Shown one piece after another: positions 6,777-8,103 of a DNA stretch of 8,103 nucleotides (positions are counted from its first letter, which is position 1; every line of letters starts with the position of its first letter). The position numbers and the translations under genes are program-made. The notes beneath the pieces were generated by a model. It had not been told where the DNA came from and did no database searches. It saw only the letters and a program-made list of their open reading frames with translations. The DNA is from Elusimicrobia bacterium RIFOXYB2_FULL_49_7 (GTDB lineage: Bacteria; Fibrobacterota; OXYB2-FULL-49-7): contig MGVN01000018.1 of assembly GCA_001800515.1 (NCBI GenBank), positions 12,284 to 20,386 of the forward strand. Reading direction: 5' to 3'.

Positions 6777-7280
6777 CTATTTCTTGGCTGGTTTGCAGGG
6801 ACCGTCATTCTTTTTTTGATAATCCTCGAAACTGACCTGCTTTTTATAGCATTCATCATCGATATAATTCAAAAGCTGAATAAAGGTCTCAGGAGGAATA
6901 AATCCGGGCAACATGGTCACAAACTTACCCTCAGCATCCATGAACGCGGTGGCCGGAAAACCCTGCACACCCAGTCCGGAAGCCAATTCCATGGCCTTTA
7001 ATTGCTTACCATCATACTGGATGATTTCCTTGGAAGTTTCCGGATTGATCTTCATGGTAATATACCGCTTCTTCAGTTTTGCACGAACCACGGGATCCCC
7101 ATAAGTCTTCTGATCCATGGTTTTGCACCATCCACACCAATCCGTATAAAAATCGACAACAGCCGGTTTTTTCTTAGCCTTTACCTGCGCTACACCTTCA
7201 TTAAAACCCATCCACTTCACGTCTTCAGCAAATAATCCAACAGCAAGCAATCCTATCAATAAAGCAATTAAACTTTTCAT
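6777..7280 (-). CDS. Periplasmic thioredoxin-like protein (Thioredoxin_7 type) with CGWC active site
   Basis: 167 residues. A signal peptide covers residues 1-18 (MKSLIALLIGLLAVGLFA, cut before ED), so the protein acts in the periplasm. The fold runs from VVDFYTDWCGWCKTM (active-site Cys49 and Cys52) through YITMKINPE to the cis-proline in GFPATAF (Pro109) and a closing helix, ETFIQLLNYI. The aspartate-tryptophan before CGWC and the KTM.QKTYGDP stretch after it match the Thioredoxin_7/DsbD-gamma-like group. A role in disulfide exchange on exported proteins is expected. Whether it is reductive (fed by a DsbD/CcdA partner) or an isomerase cannot be told, as no partner is in the window. Two additional cysteines, Cys144 and Cys162, lie in the C-terminal tail. 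The start is supported by AGGGAG five bases upstream and by the signal peptide. It is convergent with the secreted-protein gene, 18 bases apart. Confidence 0.9.
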   Translation of the reverse strand: MKSLIALLIGLLAVGLFAEDVKWMGFNEGVAQVKAKKKPAVVDFYTDWCGWCKTMDQKTYGDPVVRAKLKKRYITMKINPETSKEIIQYDGKQLKAMELASGLGVQGFPATAFMDAEGKFVTMLPGFIPPETFIQLLNYIDDECYKKQVSFEDYQKKNDGPCKPAKK

Positions 7281-7285
7281 ATAGT

Positions 7286-7291
7286 CTCCCT
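7286..7291 (-). promoter_or_regulatory. Ribosome binding site of the thioredoxin-like gene
   Basis: On the minus strand AGGGAG stands five bases before the ATG at 7280, a good Shine-Dalgarno with normal spacing. Confidence 0.7.
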
Positions 7292-7303
7292 TTGGTCAGA
7301 ATT

Positions 7304-7333
7304 AATATCTTTTCTTATTATTAAAATAGTCAA
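7304..7333 (-). promoter_or_regulatory. Probable sigma-70-type promoter of the thioredoxin-like gene
   Basis: On the minus strand, -35 TTGACT (7333-7328, five of six consensus bases) and -10 GATATT (7309-7304, four of six) are separated by 18 bases of AT-rich DNA. The predicted start of transcription near 7297 gives a leader of about 17 bases carrying the ribosome binding site. This is pattern matching only. Confidence 0.45.
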
Positions 7334-7354
7334 ACGACCGGATAAAAAACCAGT

Positions 7355-8103
7355 ATGCTTCCCTATTCTCGACATCAGCGCCTACTGACTCAATGGGGTA
7401 CGCTCCTTGCGGTCCTATTGGTGGTAGCCGTTGACCTGATTGTCCGGCATCAGGCCATTTTCGCCCCAGAAAGCGGCCGGCTCTTTTTTTGGACAAAAGC
7501 CTACCTCGGGTTCTATCTACTTTCCGCCATACTCGGCCTCTGCCTTCTGATTCTCTTTAGAACCATTCTCCAATGGTTCGCGACCCTTCATCAACGGCTT
7601 GGAACCATCCTTACTTTGTTATTCATTGCCGTATGGGCGATGATTTGTGTGGCCTCCTGGGAATATTATCGCTACTTTTCCATGATTCCCACACTCTATA
7701 CTTTCCAATTTATGTCTCTTGAGCCGGGCGAGACCGTAACTACGATTTTATCAGCCCTTACATGGCCCATGCTCCTCGAAACAATGGCATTGGCTATTGG
7801 ACTCTACTTCTTTTTTGGAATTTCCGTAAAACGCTATCACGTTCAAGGTTGGTGTTTTCGGCTTCCTTTCTTTCTTTCTCTTGGCATCAGCGTCATTTTT
7901 TGGGGTATCTTGAATAACAACATCCGGTTTATCGATCAATGCCTTACTCCGGATGTCAATGCTTTCGTCACGGCAATAAAGATAAAACTCGATCCCAAAG
8001 CGTCCGATTATTTCAATCGGACCGGACTTCATGCAGGCAATCGGACTCCTCTTACCCCTTTGTCCCAACCCGTTTCTCATCCTACCATTGTCATCATCAA
8101 TGA
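7355..8103 (+). CDS. Membrane-anchored LtaS/OpgB-type alkaline phosphatase superfamily protein, N-terminal part
   Basis: An open frame runs from ATG 7355 through the window end without a stop; 249 residues plus two bases of the next codon are seen. It starts with a membrane domain of about five helices (residues 12-30, 48-68, 83-101, 137-155 and 170-187). A soluble linker (190-240) follows, then HPTIVIIN and a codon beginning GA (Glu or Asp). Five helices, a linker and a 'P.iviiNE' strand are the layout of lipoteichoic-acid synthase, OpgB/MdoB and related phospho- or sulfo-transferases, where the acidic residue binds the catalytic metal and a nucleophilic Thr or Ser follows about 40 residues on. 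The catalytic domain lies outside the window, so phosphotransferase versus sulfatase cannot be decided. The first in-frame ATG follows a TAA at 7343. No strong Shine-Dalgarno is seen. It is transcribed divergently from the thioredoxin-like gene. Confidence 0.75.
   Translation, partial: MLPYSRHQRLLTQWGTLLAVLLVVAVDLIVRHQAIFAPESGRLFFWTKAYLGFYLLSAILGLCLLILFRTILQWFATLHQRLGTILTLLFIAVWAMICVASWEYYRYFSMIPTLYTFQFMSLEPGETVTTILSALTWPMLLETMALAIGLYFFFGISVKRYHVQGWCFRLPFFLSLGISVIFWGILNNNIRFIDQCLTPDVNAFVTAIKIKLDPKASDYFNRTGLHAGNRTPLTPLSQPVSHPTIVIIN

Noticed and set aside
7751..8080. A 109-residue minus-strand open frame.
   Set aside because: It lies wholly opposite the membrane domain of the plus-strand LtaS/OpgB-like gene, whose frame has consistent hydrophobic helices; it has no recognisable domain.
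1..8103. CRISPR arrays, insertion sequences, tRNA or rRNA genes, attachment sites, riboswitches.
   Set aside because: No regular repeats, transposase motifs, cloverleaf-like segments or long non-coding leaders were seen; the genes leave gaps of 74 bases or less.

Overview
The window reads as an ordinary chromosomal stretch of a free-living, two-membrane bacterium. It is gene-dense, has roughly balanced base composition, and shows no rRNA, tRNA, CRISPR or mobile element. Three features point to an FCB-type or related candidate-phylum lineage (Fibrobacterota, Cloacimonadota, KSB1, Latescibacterota-like): a secreted protein ending in an NPFNPTT plus FlgD-Ig-like tail, PEGA-domain envelope proteins, and a bacterial PcnB-type poly(A) polymerase. 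This placement is an inference from domain content, not from a marker gene.

Layout. Positions 1-186 are the last 61 codons of an AI-2E-family (PerM-like) permease. Its stop overlaps, as ATGA, the start of a 302-residue exported protein with a CsgG/FlgO-like N-terminus, a PEGA domain and a membrane hairpin (183-1091). An ECF sigma factor follows (1130-1708). After 14 bases comes a 641-residue predicted anti-sigma factor with a membrane anchor, FecR domain, PEGA domain and TPR repeats (1723-3648). Then come a PcnB-type poly(A) polymerase (3693-4895) and a 612-residue secreted protein with a FlgD-like C-terminal tail (4920-6758). All six are on the plus strand with gaps of 44 bases or less, so they could be one transcription unit, although a perfect TATAAT lies just before the last gene. 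A periplasmic thioredoxin-like protein is on the minus strand (7280-6777), convergent with the secreted protein. The 74-base divergent gap that follows leads to a membrane-anchored LtaS/OpgB-type alkaline phosphatase superfamily protein, cut by the window end (7355-8103+). No stretch of 300 bases lacks a gene; the longest gap is 74 bases.

How the genes may work together. The most coherent unit is the sigma factor with its FecR-PEGA-TPR partner. The sigma would be held at the membrane by the cytoplasmic N-terminus of the partner, whose periplasmic part carries possible wall-binding (PEGA) and protein-binding (TPR) domains. The preceding PEGA protein may belong to the same envelope-sensing module. 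The regulon, the signal and any link to the FlgD-tailed secreted protein cannot be read from this window.
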